Shown piece by piece: positions 51,581 to 59,289 of a stretch of 64,000 nt of DNA (within the stretch, counting starts at the first letter, position 1; the number at the start of each line of letters is the position of its first letter). Location: positions 131,952 through 195,951 of the forward strand of contig NZ_JAGLEJ010000037.1 in NCBI RefSeq assembly GCF_023145115.1. Direction: 5' to 3'. The notes under the pieces were generated by a model. The model was given only the letters and a program-made list of their open reading frames with translations, was not told the origin of the DNA and made no database searches. Origin of the DNA: Algiphilus sp. GTDB lineage: Bacteria; Pseudomonadota; Gammaproteobacteria; Nevskiales; Nevskiaceae. The position numbers and the translations under genes are program-made.

Positions 51581-52594
51581 TCAATGTTGTGTTGTTGCAT
51601 AGGCGGCCTCGAAGAAGACCTCAGCCGGTGTCCGAAAGCCCAGCGATTTGCGCGGTCGGTTGTTGAGCTGCCAGGCAATGGCATCGAGTTCGCGCTGGGT
51701 GTAGTTCGACAGGACCTGGCCCTTGGGCAGGTACTGGCGGAGCAAGCCGTTGGTGTTTTCGTTGATACCCCGCTGCCAGGGGCTGTTCGGATCGGCGAAG
51801 TAGATGCTGAGGCCGGTGCGCTCAGCCAGCTCGCTGTGGCGCGCCATTTCCTTGCCCTGGTCATAGGTCAGGGTGCGCCGCTGCGCCTCCGGGAGGGCAT
51901 TGAAGGTCGTGCTGAACCCCTCCAAGGCGGCCTCGGCGGTACAGCCCTCCATCTTGGCGAGCATCACGAACAAGGAGTGGCGGTCCACCAGCGTGCCGAT
52001 CGCCGATTGATTGCGGCGCCCGACGATGAAGTCGCCTTCCCAATGTCCCGGCACCAGCCGGTCTTCAGCTTCCGGCGGGCGCACATGGATGCTGACCATA
52101 TCCGTGAGCCGGCCGCGCCGGTCCCTGCCTTGGCGGCGCTTGCGCCCGCTGCGATGCCCTTGTCGCAGCAGCGACGTCAGCTCGCGCCGAAGCTGGCCGC
52201 GCGGCGTGGCGTAGATCGCGGTGTAGATTGTTTCGTGCGACACCCCGCCCAGTCTGCCGGCGATCTGTTCCGGGGACCAACCGCGATGCAGACGCTTCAC
52301 CACCATCGGCCAGAGCGCGCCTGTGCGGGCCAGCTTGCGTTCGACGCGCGGCTTGCGGCGCAGCCGTCGGGCACGCTGGCCCGCGCTCGGCGCGTCATAT
52401 CGCGGGATCTTGCGCGGACGCCCCTTGAGCGGCTCCGACTCCCGCCGATAGCCATTGCGCCGAAGCTCCCGCTGGATCGTGCTCGGCGATCGGCCAATAG
52501 CTTCAGCGACCCGGCGCATGCTCGATCCGCCCAGGATCATCGCCATGATCGTGCCCCGTTCCTCCGCACCCAAGTGTCGATAGTGAATCCCCAC
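51581..52594 (-). CDS. IS30-family transposase
   Basis: The 337-residue protein has an N-terminal helix-turn-helix (YRHLGAEERGTIMAMILGG; VAEAIGRSPSTIQRELRRNG) and the DDE catalytic core: Asp in GHWEGDFIVG, Asp in LTYDQGKEMARH and Glu in INENTNGLLRQYLPKG. The GTG start places the usual IS30 beginning (YxxLxxEER) at the N-terminus. The reading frame is complete, so the element may be active. Confidence 0.92.
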   Translation of the reverse strand: MGIHYRHLGAEERGTIMAMILGGSSMRRVAEAIGRSPSTIQRELRRNGYRRESEPLKGRPRKIPRYDAPSAGQRARRLRRKPRVERKLARTGALWPMVVKRLHRGWSPEQIAGRLGGVSHETIYTAIYATPRGQLRRELTSLLRQGHRSGRKRRQGRDRRGRLTDMVSIHVRPPEAEDRLVPGHWEGDFIVGRRNQSAIGTLVDRHSLFVMLAKMEGCTAEAALEGFSTTFNALPEAQRRTLTYDQGKEMARHSELAERTGLSIYFADPNSPWQRGINENTNGLLRQYLPKGQVLSNYTQRELDAIAWQLNNRPRKSLGFRTPAEVFFEAAYATTQH

Positions 52595-52615
52595 AGCACA
52601 CCTCCTTTGCCGGAA

Positions 52616-52640
52616 GTGTTGCACTTGCGGATTGAATCCA
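52616..52640 (-). repeat. Right terminal inverted repeat of the IS30 element
   Basis: It is complementary to the left repeat at 51547-51571, with GTGTTGCACTT at the inner side and GAATCCA at the outer side. Confidence 0.8.
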
Positions 52641-52666
52641 AGGTTGCAAAAAGTTGTCCGACGGGC

Positions 52667-53629
52667 ATGATGGCCGCCATGGCCAGAATGCGTATGCGCG
52701 ACGGCGCCAAGCTGCACTATCTTGACGTCGGACGCGGCGACCCGGTGGTCCTGTTGCACGGTTTCGCCATGCACGGCGCCATGTGGCTGCCCTTCGTCAT
52801 GCGCTACGCACACCGGCACCGCTTCATCCTGCCCGACCTGCGCGGATTCGGGCGCTCGCACGAACTGCCGCTGGTCCAGCCCGTGCTGCTGGACCAGCAC
52901 GCCGACGATCTCGCCGATCTGGTCACCGGTCTCGGGCTCGGCCGCTTCACGCTCGGCGGGCTGTCGATGGGGGCCTGCACGTCGCTGCAGTATCAGCAGC
53001 GCCACGGCTTCGATCGGGTGGGCGCCTATCTGCACATCGACCAGGCGCCGTGCGTGCGCAATCTGCCGGACTGGCGCTGGGGGCTGCTCGGCGACGAGCA
53101 GGAAGTGCGGCTGGCGCCCTGGGCCGATCTGATGGAGAAGGTCGCGCCGTGGCGCGGGCGTTCCTTCGGCGCCATCCCGCGCGAGCTGCGCCGGCGCTTC
53201 TGGGCGGCCATGGCCGAGTTCTACGGGAGCGGTTTCCATCGTGCCGGATGGCGACACGGACTGCGCCTCACCCGGCACGAGCGCTTCGCGCGGCTGGCGG
53301 CGCCGACCACCAACTGGCCGGTCTACATGGACTGCCTGCACGCGTATCTCACCCACGAATACGACTGGCGCGAATCGATGCGCGACATCGCGGTGCCGAT
53401 GACCGCGATGGTGGGCATGGAGTCGGAGCTCTATCCGGCGGAGGGGCAGCTGCGCATCAACGACTTCGTGCCGCACGCCGAGATAGTCCGCTTCGAGCGC
53501 TGCGGGCATGCCGTGCCCTTCGACGCGCCGGTGCGCTTCACGCGTGCACTGGGCACCTTCCTGGAAGCGACGCGGGCGCTCCGGCACGCGGACGCGCCGG
53601 TCTCCGCCCGGCAGCGTCGCGCCGCCTGA
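52667..53629 (+). CDS. Alpha/beta-hydrolase
   Basis: The 320-residue protein has the oxyanion HGFAMHG, the nucleophile elbow GLSMGA and the late histidine in ERCGHAVPFDAP. The catalytic triad is therefore complete. Several ATGs (52667, 52670, 52679) are possible and none has a clear ribosome site. The IS30 right end lies only 26 bases upstream, so its original promoter may be separated from it. The substrate is unknown (ester, lactone or epoxide). Confidence 0.82.
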   Translation: MMAAMARMRMRDGAKLHYLDVGRGDPVVLLHGFAMHGAMWLPFVMRYAHRHRFILPDLRGFGRSHELPLVQPVLLDQHADDLADLVTGLGLGRFTLGGLSMGACTSLQYQQRHGFDRVGAYLHIDQAPCVRNLPDWRWGLLGDEQEVRLAPWADLMEKVAPWRGRSFGAIPRELRRRFWAAMAEFYGSGFHRAGWRHGLRLTRHERFARLAAPTTNWPVYMDCLHAYLTHEYDWRESMRDIAVPMTAMVGMESELYPAEGQLRINDFVPHAEIVRFERCGHAVPFDAPVRFTRALGTFLEATRALRHADAPVSARQRRAA

Positions 53630-53641
53630 TCGCGCTGCGGC

Positions 53642-55537
53642 TCAGGACTCCGAGAGATAGGTGTAGCCGGACAGGCCGGCCTCGAGCTCGGCGAGCAGTG
53701 AAGCCGCCGCGCGTCGCGGCAGTCCGAGCGCGTTGATCTTGCTGCGATAACTCCGGGATAGTGCCTCCGGCGCGAAGTGCACGTAGCGCAGCAGGTCGCT
53801 GGTGGCGTCGCCCTGCTCTGGCGATTCCAGCCGCCAGCCTTCGGCGCTGTGCGCGTCGAGCACCACGTTGACCGCGTTGGTGTCGCCGAACAGGTTGTGC
53901 ATGTCGCCGAGGATCTCCTGATAGGCCCCTACCATGAAGAACCCGAGCCAGTAGGGCGCATCGTCGGACAGCGCGTGCGCGGACATGGTGGCCTCGATGC
54001 CGCGGCGGTCGACGTAGTGATCGATGCGTCCGTCGGAATCGCAGGTGAGGTCGCACAGCGATACGCGCTGGTCCGGGCGCTCGTCGAGACGGTGGATGGG
54101 CAGGATCGGGAATACCTGGTCGATGGCCCAGATGTCGGGCAGCGACTGGAACACCGAGAAGTTGCAGAAGTACTTCCGCGCCAGCCGCTGCTCGAGCTCG
54201 TCGAGGGCGTCGCGATGCGCCCGGATCTGCGGATCCAGGCGCGAGCGCACGCCGTGACAGACGATGGTGTGGAGCTGCTCGGCGCGGGCCCGCGCCGCCA
54301 GCCCGAGCTGGCCGTGCGTGTACTGGCTGTGCGCGTCGGACAGCCAGGCACCGGCGTCGTACAGCAGCTCCAGCGGCGGCCGGCGATCGAGGTCGGCGAC
54401 CATGCCGTGCAGTTCCTGCAGCGGCGCGGGATCGTCATCGTCCGGCGGCGGCGGCGCGCCGTCGTCGCTGGTCTCGACATCGACGACGTCGGTGATGAGG
54501 ACGGCGTGATGGGCGGTCAGCGCGCGGCCCGATTCCGAGATCACGTCCGGTTCCGGCTGCCCCGTCTGTGCACAGACATCCTTGAGCGAGCGCAGGATGG
54601 CGGTGGCGTACTCCCGCGTCGAGTAGTTCATCGAGCAGTACGAGCGCGATCGCGTGCCCTCGTAGTCGACCCCGAGGCCGCCGCCCACATCCAGCACGTG
54701 GATGGCGGCGCCGAGCGCGCGCAGCTCGGCGTAGAAGCGTGCCGCCTCGCGCATGCCGCGGTGCACGTCGCCGATGTTGGCGACCTGCGAGCCCAGGTGG
54801 AAGTGCAGCATCTGCACGCTGTCGAGATGGCCCGCCCCGCGCAGCGTGTCGAGCGCGCGCAGGACCTGCCCGGCGGAGAGGCCGAACTTGGAGCGCTCGC
54901 CGCCGGTGTTCTGCCACTTGCCGGCACTGATCGCGGCCAGGCGAACGCGCAGGCCGATGCGCGGCGCCACGTCCAGCGCCGCCGCCTCGTGCAGCACGAT
55001 GCCCAGCTCGGAGAGCTTCTCGATGACGATGTAGACCCGGTGACCGAGCTTCTCGCCGATCAGCGCGCGCCGGATGTAGGTGCGGTCCTTGTAGCCGTTG
55101 CAGACGATCACCGACCCGGGCGTGGCGATCCCGAGCACGGCCGCCAGTTCCGGCTTGCTGCCGGCCTCGAGCCCGACGCGCGTGCCGCCGGCGCGCACGA
55201 TGCTGTTCACCACGCTGTGCTGCTGGTTGACCTTGATCGGGTAGACCGCGGTGTACGCGCCGTCGTAGCCGAGCGCTTCGCGCGACTCGGTGAAGGCGCC
55301 CACCAGCGCGGCGATGCGATCGGCCAGGATGTCGCTGAAGCGCAGCAGCACGGGCAGCTCGAGCCCTTCCTCCGGCAGGCGGCGGGTGAGCTCGGCGAGG
55401 TCGATGGCGGGGCCGTCGGCACCCCGAGGTCGCATCAGCACATGCCCGCTGTCGGCGACGTCGACGTAGCCTTCGCTCCATTCGGGGATGTTGTAGAGGG
55501 CGGCCGCGTCGGCCGCGCGCCAGGCACGATCTGTCAT
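53642..55537 (-). CDS. speA: Biosynthetic arginine decarboxylase
   Basis: The 631-residue protein has the family length. The PLP lysine is in AVYPIKVNQQ, glycine-rich LDVGGGLGVDYEGT lies mid-protein, and the C-terminal NLFGDTNAVNV region is characteristic of SpeA. It converts arginine to agmatine, the first step of putrescine synthesis. It is divergent from the spermidine synthase gene across a 56-base gap, consistent with polyamine synthesis. Confidence 0.95.
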   Translation of the reverse strand: MTDRAWRAADAAALYNIPEWSEGYVDVADSGHVLMRPRGADGPAIDLAELTRRLPEEGLELPVLLRFSDILADRIAALVGAFTESREALGYDGAYTAVYPIKVNQQHSVVNSIVRAGGTRVGLEAGSKPELAAVLGIATPGSVIVCNGYKDRTYIRRALIGEKLGHRVYIVIEKLSELGIVLHEAAALDVAPRIGLRVRLAAISAGKWQNTGGERSKFGLSAGQVLRALDTLRGAGHLDSVQMLHFHLGSQVANIGDVHRGMREAARFYAELRALGAAIHVLDVGGGLGVDYEGTRSRSYCSMNYSTREYATAILRSLKDVCAQTGQPEPDVISESGRALTAHHAVLITDVVDVETSDDGAPPPPDDDDPAPLQELHGMVADLDRRPPLELLYDAGAWLSDAHSQYTHGQLGLAARARAEQLHTIVCHGVRSRLDPQIRAHRDALDELEQRLARKYFCNFSVFQSLPDIWAIDQVFPILPIHRLDERPDQRVSLCDLTCDSDGRIDHYVDRRGIEATMSAHALSDDAPYWLGFFMVGAYQEILGDMHNLFGDTNAVNVVLDAHSAEGWRLESPEQGDATSDLLRYVHFAPEALSRSYRSKINALGLPRRAAASLLAELEAGLSGYTYLSES

Positions 55538-55558
55538 TAGGGGTGCGCGCTGTTTCCT

Positions 55559-55564
55559 TATACT
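55559..55564 (+). promoter_or_regulatory. Candidate -10 box for the spermidine synthase gene
   Basis: TATACT lies 30 bases upstream of the spermidine synthase start, in a short AT-rich stretch of the speA-speE gap. No good -35 match is seen. Confidence 0.35.
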
Positions 55565-55593
55565 CGGCTGCCGCTTTTCAGGGAGTGCGGCTC

Positions 55594-56451
55594 ATGACGC
55601 TGGACAAGAACTGGTTCACCGAGATGGACGAAGCCACCGGCACGGCATTGTCGCTCAGACTCGGCGAGCACGTGCATGGCGAGCAGACGCCCGTACAGCG
55701 CATCGACATCTACCGCACCGAGACCTTCGGGTACCTGATGACCATCGACGGCTGCACGATGGTCACGACTCGCGACAACTTCCTCTACCACGAGATGATG
55801 GCGCACCCGGTGCTGAACGCGCATCCGGCGCCGAAGCGGGTCGCGATCGTCGGCGGCGGGGACTGCGGCACGCTCAACGAGGTGCTCAAGCACCCGGAAG
55901 TCGAGTCCGCCGTGCAGATCGAGATCGATGAGCGGGTCACCCGCCTGTCGGAGCAGTACTTCCCGGAGCTGTGCGAGCGCAACGGCGATCCGCGAGCGGA
56001 GCTCTTCTTCGGCGACGGCCTGCAGTGGATGCGCGATGTCGCGCCCGGCAGTCTCGATGTCGTCATCGTCGATTCCACCGACCCGGTCGGGCCGGCCGAG
56101 GGCCTGTTCGGCCCGCGCTTCTACGGCGACGTGCTGCGCGCGCTGGGGCCGGACGGTCTGCTCGTGCATCAGTCCGAGTCGCCGCTGCTGCATCAGGCGC
56201 TCATCGGCGCCATGCATCGCGCCATGCGCGAGGCCGGATTCGCGCAGACCCATCTGCTGCACTTCCCGCAGCCGATCTACCCGTCCGGATGGTGGAGCGC
56301 CTCGATGGCTTGCAAGCACGCGCGCCCGATCGGGGAGCGCCTCGACGAGCGCGCCATCGCGGCACTGGACACGCGCTACTACAACGCCGCCACCCATCGC
56401 GCCGCCTTCGCGCTGCCCAACTACCTGCGCGAGACGCTCGACGTCCTCTGA
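55594..56451 (+). CDS. speE: Polyamine aminopropyltransferase (spermidine synthase)
   Basis: The 285-residue protein starts at the ATG after AGGGAGTGCGG. It has MTIDGCTMVTTRDNFLYHEM, the decarboxy-SAM loop VAIVGGGDCGTLNEVLKH, and VDSTDPVGPAEGLF. It transfers an aminopropyl group from decarboxylated S-adenosylmethionine to putrescine. It is paired head-to-head with speA. Confidence 0.95.
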   Translation: MTLDKNWFTEMDEATGTALSLRLGEHVHGEQTPVQRIDIYRTETFGYLMTIDGCTMVTTRDNFLYHEMMAHPVLNAHPAPKRVAIVGGGDCGTLNEVLKHPEVESAVQIEIDERVTRLSEQYFPELCERNGDPRAELFFGDGLQWMRDVAPGSLDVVIVDSTDPVGPAEGLFGPRFYGDVLRALGPDGLLVHQSESPLLHQALIGAMHRAMREAGFAQTHLLHFPQPIYPSGWWSASMACKHARPIGERLDERAIAALDTRYYNAATHRAAFALPNYLRETLDVL

Positions 56452-56473
56452 GTCCGGGCTGTGGGCGCCGGCG

Positions 56474-56890
56474 TCAGCCGCCGGCGCCGCAGGCGGCGTC
56501 CACGATGCCCTGCTGGCGCTCCACCAGGCGCTCGCGTTCGTCCGCCGTGAGCTCGCGCTCCTCGCCGAGCGCGTTGGTCTCCACGATGCGCTCGGCAACC
56601 CGGTATTCCGCGAGGCGGTCACGGGCGTCCCCGCAGTCGGGGCCGTCCGCCTGCGCGGTCTCGTCGCCCCGCGCCTCGGCGCTCCCGCTCCGGTCGTCCA
56701 TGTTCTTGATGCCGGCGCGCGGCTCGAAGCGTTCGAAGCGCACGTTCGCCGGCGGCCGGTCGCCGAAATGCAGCTGGCCCTGCGCGTCGCGCCAGCGATA
56801 GACCTCGGCCGCAGCCGGGAGGCTGACGGCGAGGGCCAGCACCGGCAGTGCCAGACAACGGATGCGGGAAGCGGCAGCACGCGCGGACAT
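56474..56890 (-). CDS. Periplasmic DUF4124-domain protein
   Basis: The 138-residue protein has a signal peptide (RCLALPVLALAVSLPAAA) and the DUF4124 signature VYRWRDAQGQLHFGDRPP just after cleavage. A charged helical region follows. The function of this family is unknown. It is convergent with speE and overlaps the start region of the divergent iron-sulfur protein gene. Confidence 0.8.
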   Translation of the reverse strand: MSARAAASRIRCLALPVLALAVSLPAAAEVYRWRDAQGQLHFGDRPPANVRFERFEPRAGIKNMDDRSGSAEARGDETAQADGPDCGDARDRLAEYRVAERIVETNALGEERELTADERERLVERQQGIVDAACGAGG

Positions 56891-56909
56891 GCCGCTAGTG
56901 TATCGGGCC

Positions 56910-57155
56910 ATGGACCCCGACAGGCAAGCGCGCGATGGCCGGCCGATGCTGATCACCCCGGCGGCGGGCACGCATCGCGCCTGCGGTTGCGGCCGGAGCG
57001 CGACGTGGCCGTTGTGTGCCGCTGACTGCACGCGTCCCGAAGCCTCGGCGCCATTCCGCGTGCGGCGCGACGGTGCGCGCATCTGGCTCTGTCGCTGCGG
57101 TGCCAGTCGCCGGCTGCCGCACTGCGACGGCAGCCACAACCGGCTTTCCGATTGA
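56910..57155 (+). CDS. CDGSH-type iron-sulfur protein
   Basis: The 81-residue protein has one complete CDGSH motif, CRCGASRRLPHCDGSH, which binds a 2Fe-2S cluster through three Cys and one His. A first, degenerate half, CGCGRSATWPLC, has AADC where CDGSH/T is expected. Bacterial mini-CDGSH proteins are usually tandem. An ATG 21 bases upstream is an alternative start. Function is unknown; a redox or cluster-transfer role is likely. Confidence 0.78.
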   Translation: MDPDRQARDGRPMLITPAAGTHRACGCGRSATWPLCAADCTRPEASAPFRVRRDGARIWLCRCGASRRLPHCDGSHNRLSD

Positions 57156-57163
57156 GTGCGCGG

Positions 57164-58762
57164 TCACGGCGAGCCGGGCGGCAGCAGCCCGATCTCCTCG
57201 GCGGCGTGATCCGCGAGGCCGGCGCCGGCTTCTTCGTAGACATGAAACACCGCGTCGGCGCCGCGCGCCTTGAGCGGCGCGATCTCGTCCTGATAGTTGA
57301 CCATGGCCGCGATCCGGCCGGGAAACTCGCGGTGGCGGAGCTGGTCGATGGCGAAGAGGTTGCCGGCGTGATGCGGCATCGCCAGGACCACCAGCTGGAC
57401 CGTGGGTGATACCAGCAGCTTGTCCCAGAAGTCGGAGTCGGTGGCGTCGCCCTCGATGACGCGGTAGCCCGCGCCCTGCAGCGCGTGCACGCGTTTGCCG
57501 ACGTTGTCCACGCCCAGCAGGCGCTTGCCGAAGATGCCGCTGAAGCGATCGTAGGCACCCTGGCCGATGCGGCCCATGCCCAGCACGACGATCTCGGCAT
57601 CGCCGAGGTCGATGGGCCGGTCGCGCTCGTGCAGCTCGCGCGCCTCCAGGCGCTTGAGCGCGCGCCCGTAGCGCCGGTACACGGTTTCGCCGACGCTGTT
57701 GAGCGGGGCGCTGAGCACGAAGCTGGCGGCCACCGCCAGCGACAGCACGGTCAGCCAGTCGGCGCTCAGCAGCCCCTGCGATGTCGCCACGGCGGCGACG
57801 ATGAGGCCGAACTCGGAATAATTGCTCAGGCTGAGCGTGGCCAGCACGCTGCTGCGTGCGCGCATGCGGAAGAACAGGAAGATCGCCAGGTAGAAGAGAC
57901 TCTTCACGGGCAGCAGCAACAGCAGCAGGGCGGCGATGCCGATCAGTTCCCAGCTCGGTGTCGCGCCCAGTCCGAGATTGATGAAGAAGCAGACCAGGAA
58001 GAGCTCCTTGAGGTTGAAGAGCGCGCGGGACAGCGCCGCCGCCGCCGGGTGCGGGGCCAGCAGCATCCCCACCAGCAGCGCGCCGAAGTCGCCCTTGATG
58101 CCCAGCGCCTCGAACAGCGCGTAGCCCACCACCAGTGCGAAGGTGATGCCGAACAGCACCTGCACCTCGCCGTGGCCGGCGCGGTCCATGAGGCGCTGCA
58201 GCATGGGCGCCGCCGGGACCAGTAGCAGGAGCAGTACTGCCCACGGGCTGGGCAGCTTGCCGGAGGATGCCGCCATGAACAGCACCGCGAAGATGTCCTG
58301 CATGATCAGGACGCCGATGGCGATGCGCCCGTAGAACGAGTTGCTCTCGCTGCGATCCTCCAGCGCCTTGACGACGAAGACCGTGCTCGAGAAGGACAGC
58401 GCGAATGCGAGCAGCAGCAGTCGTATTCCGTCGAGCTCGGCCAGCATGGGCCACGCCAGCCAGCGCGCCAGCAGCATGAGCAGCAGCGCGAAGACGCCGG
58501 TGGTGGCGGCGATGTGCAGGCTGGCCGATGCCCAGACCGTGCGGTCGAGCAGCGTGCGCAGGTTGAGCTTGAGGCCGATCGTGAACAGCAGCAGCGTCAC
58601 GCCGAGATCGGCCAGCAGCGTGAGGCCGTCGCTGCTCTCGATGCCGAGCCCGTTGAGCCCGAAGCCCGCGAGCAGGAAGCCGAGCAGCGGCGGCAGCCGC
58701 AGGGCGTGGGCCGCGAAGCCGCCGATGAACGCGGCCACGATGACGATCGGATCAATGCCCAT
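57164..58762 (-). CDS. CPA2-type potassium/proton antiporter with TrkA-N domain
   Basis: The 532-residue protein has about 12 transmembrane helices in the first 380 residues (ALRLPPLLGFLLAGFGLNGLG at the start). A cytoplasmic TrkA-N nucleotide-binding domain follows (EIVVLGMGRIGQGAYDRF at about 405). This is the KefB/YbaL architecture. It extrudes cations in exchange for protons and is likely gated by NAD(H). It lies 68 bases downstream of the P-II gene on the same strand. Confidence 0.88.
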   Translation of the reverse strand: MGIDPIVIVAAFIGGFAAHALRLPPLLGFLLAGFGLNGLGIESSDGLTLLADLGVTLLLFTIGLKLNLRTLLDRTVWASASLHIAATTGVFALLLMLLARWLAWPMLAELDGIRLLLLAFALSFSSTVFVVKALEDRSESNSFYGRIAIGVLIMQDIFAVLFMAASSGKLPSPWAVLLLLLVPAAPMLQRLMDRAGHGEVQVLFGITFALVVGYALFEALGIKGDFGALLVGMLLAPHPAAAALSRALFNLKELFLVCFFINLGLGATPSWELIGIAALLLLLLPVKSLFYLAIFLFFRMRARSSVLATLSLSNYSEFGLIVAAVATSQGLLSADWLTVLSLAVAASFVLSAPLNSVGETVYRRYGRALKRLEARELHERDRPIDLGDAEIVVLGMGRIGQGAYDRFSGIFGKRLLGVDNVGKRVHALQGAGYRVIEGDATDSDFWDKLLVSPTVQLVVLAMPHHAGNLFAIDQLRHREFPGRIAAMVNYQDEIAPLKARGADAVFHVYEEAGAGLADHAAEEIGLLPPGSP

Positions 58763-58830
58763 GACGCTCGCCGTGGGCGCGGGCGTCCGCGGCGATGCGC
58801 GCCACCGCCGCCCTCACCGCGCGGGTGCGA

Positions 58831-59169
58831 TCAGACCGCGCCGTCGCCGGTCTCGCCGGTGCGGATGCGGACGGTCTGCTCGAGCGGGCTGATGAATATC
58901 TTGCCGTCGCCGATCTGACCGGTCTTGGCAGCGTTCTGGATGGCCTCGATGGAACGATCCACCATGTCCTCGGGCAGCGCGACCTCGAGCTTGATCTTGG
59001 GCAGCAGGTCGACGGTGTACTCGGCGCCGCGGTAGAGCTCGGTGTGGCCCTTCTGCCGGCCGAAGCCGCGCACCTCCGTCACTGTCATGCCCTGGACGCC
59101 GATATCGGCCAGTGCCTCGCGCACGGCGTCGAGCTTGAAGGGCTTGATGATGGCAGTGAGCATTTTCAT
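58831..59169 (-). CDS. Nitrogen regulatory protein P-II
   Basis: The 112-residue protein is full length, with the uridylylated Y51 in GAEYTVDLLPK and the C-terminal GDGKIFISPLEQTVRIRTGE signature. It senses 2-oxoglutarate and ATP/ADP and regulates GlnE, NtrB or AmtB. No amtB is adjacent, so glnB rather than glnK cannot be decided. Confidence 0.95.
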   Translation of the reverse strand: MKMLTAIIKPFKLDAVREALADIGVQGMTVTEVRGFGRQKGHTELYRGAEYTVDLLPKIKLEVALPEDMVDRSIEAIQNAAKTGQIGDGKIFISPLEQTVRIRTGETGDGAV

Positions 59170-59235
59170 GAGCGGAATTCCGGTCAGGCTTTGCCCGAGT
59201 GTATCAGCAGGTCGCGCATGCCCCGGCCCGAAAGG

Positions 59236-59265
59236 AAAACGGCCGACCCCGTAGGGGCCGGCCGT
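59236..59265 (-). terminator. Rho-independent terminator after fadE
   Basis: On the minus strand a 12-bp GC-rich stem (ACGGCCGGCCCC with one wobble) with a 3-base loop is followed by TTTT, about 25 bases after the acyl-CoA dehydrogenase stop. Confidence 0.75.
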
Positions 59266-59289
59266 TCGGCAACGCGCGTGCGACGGGGC

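Larger units (their letters stand above)
51547..52640 (-). mobile_element. IS30-family insertion sequence
   Basis: The element is about 1.09 kb with one transposase gene and imperfect 25-bp terminal inverted repeats (21 of 25 matching, with AAGTGCAACAC fully conserved at both ends). It appears intact. No clean target duplication is seen (flanks TGG and AGG). It lies between the dehydrogenase-cupin gene and an alpha/beta hydrolase gene, close to both starts. Confidence 0.85.

Noticed and set aside
51545..52643. Target-site duplication around the IS30 element
   Set aside because: Flanking triplets TGG and AGG differ, so a duplication cannot be claimed.
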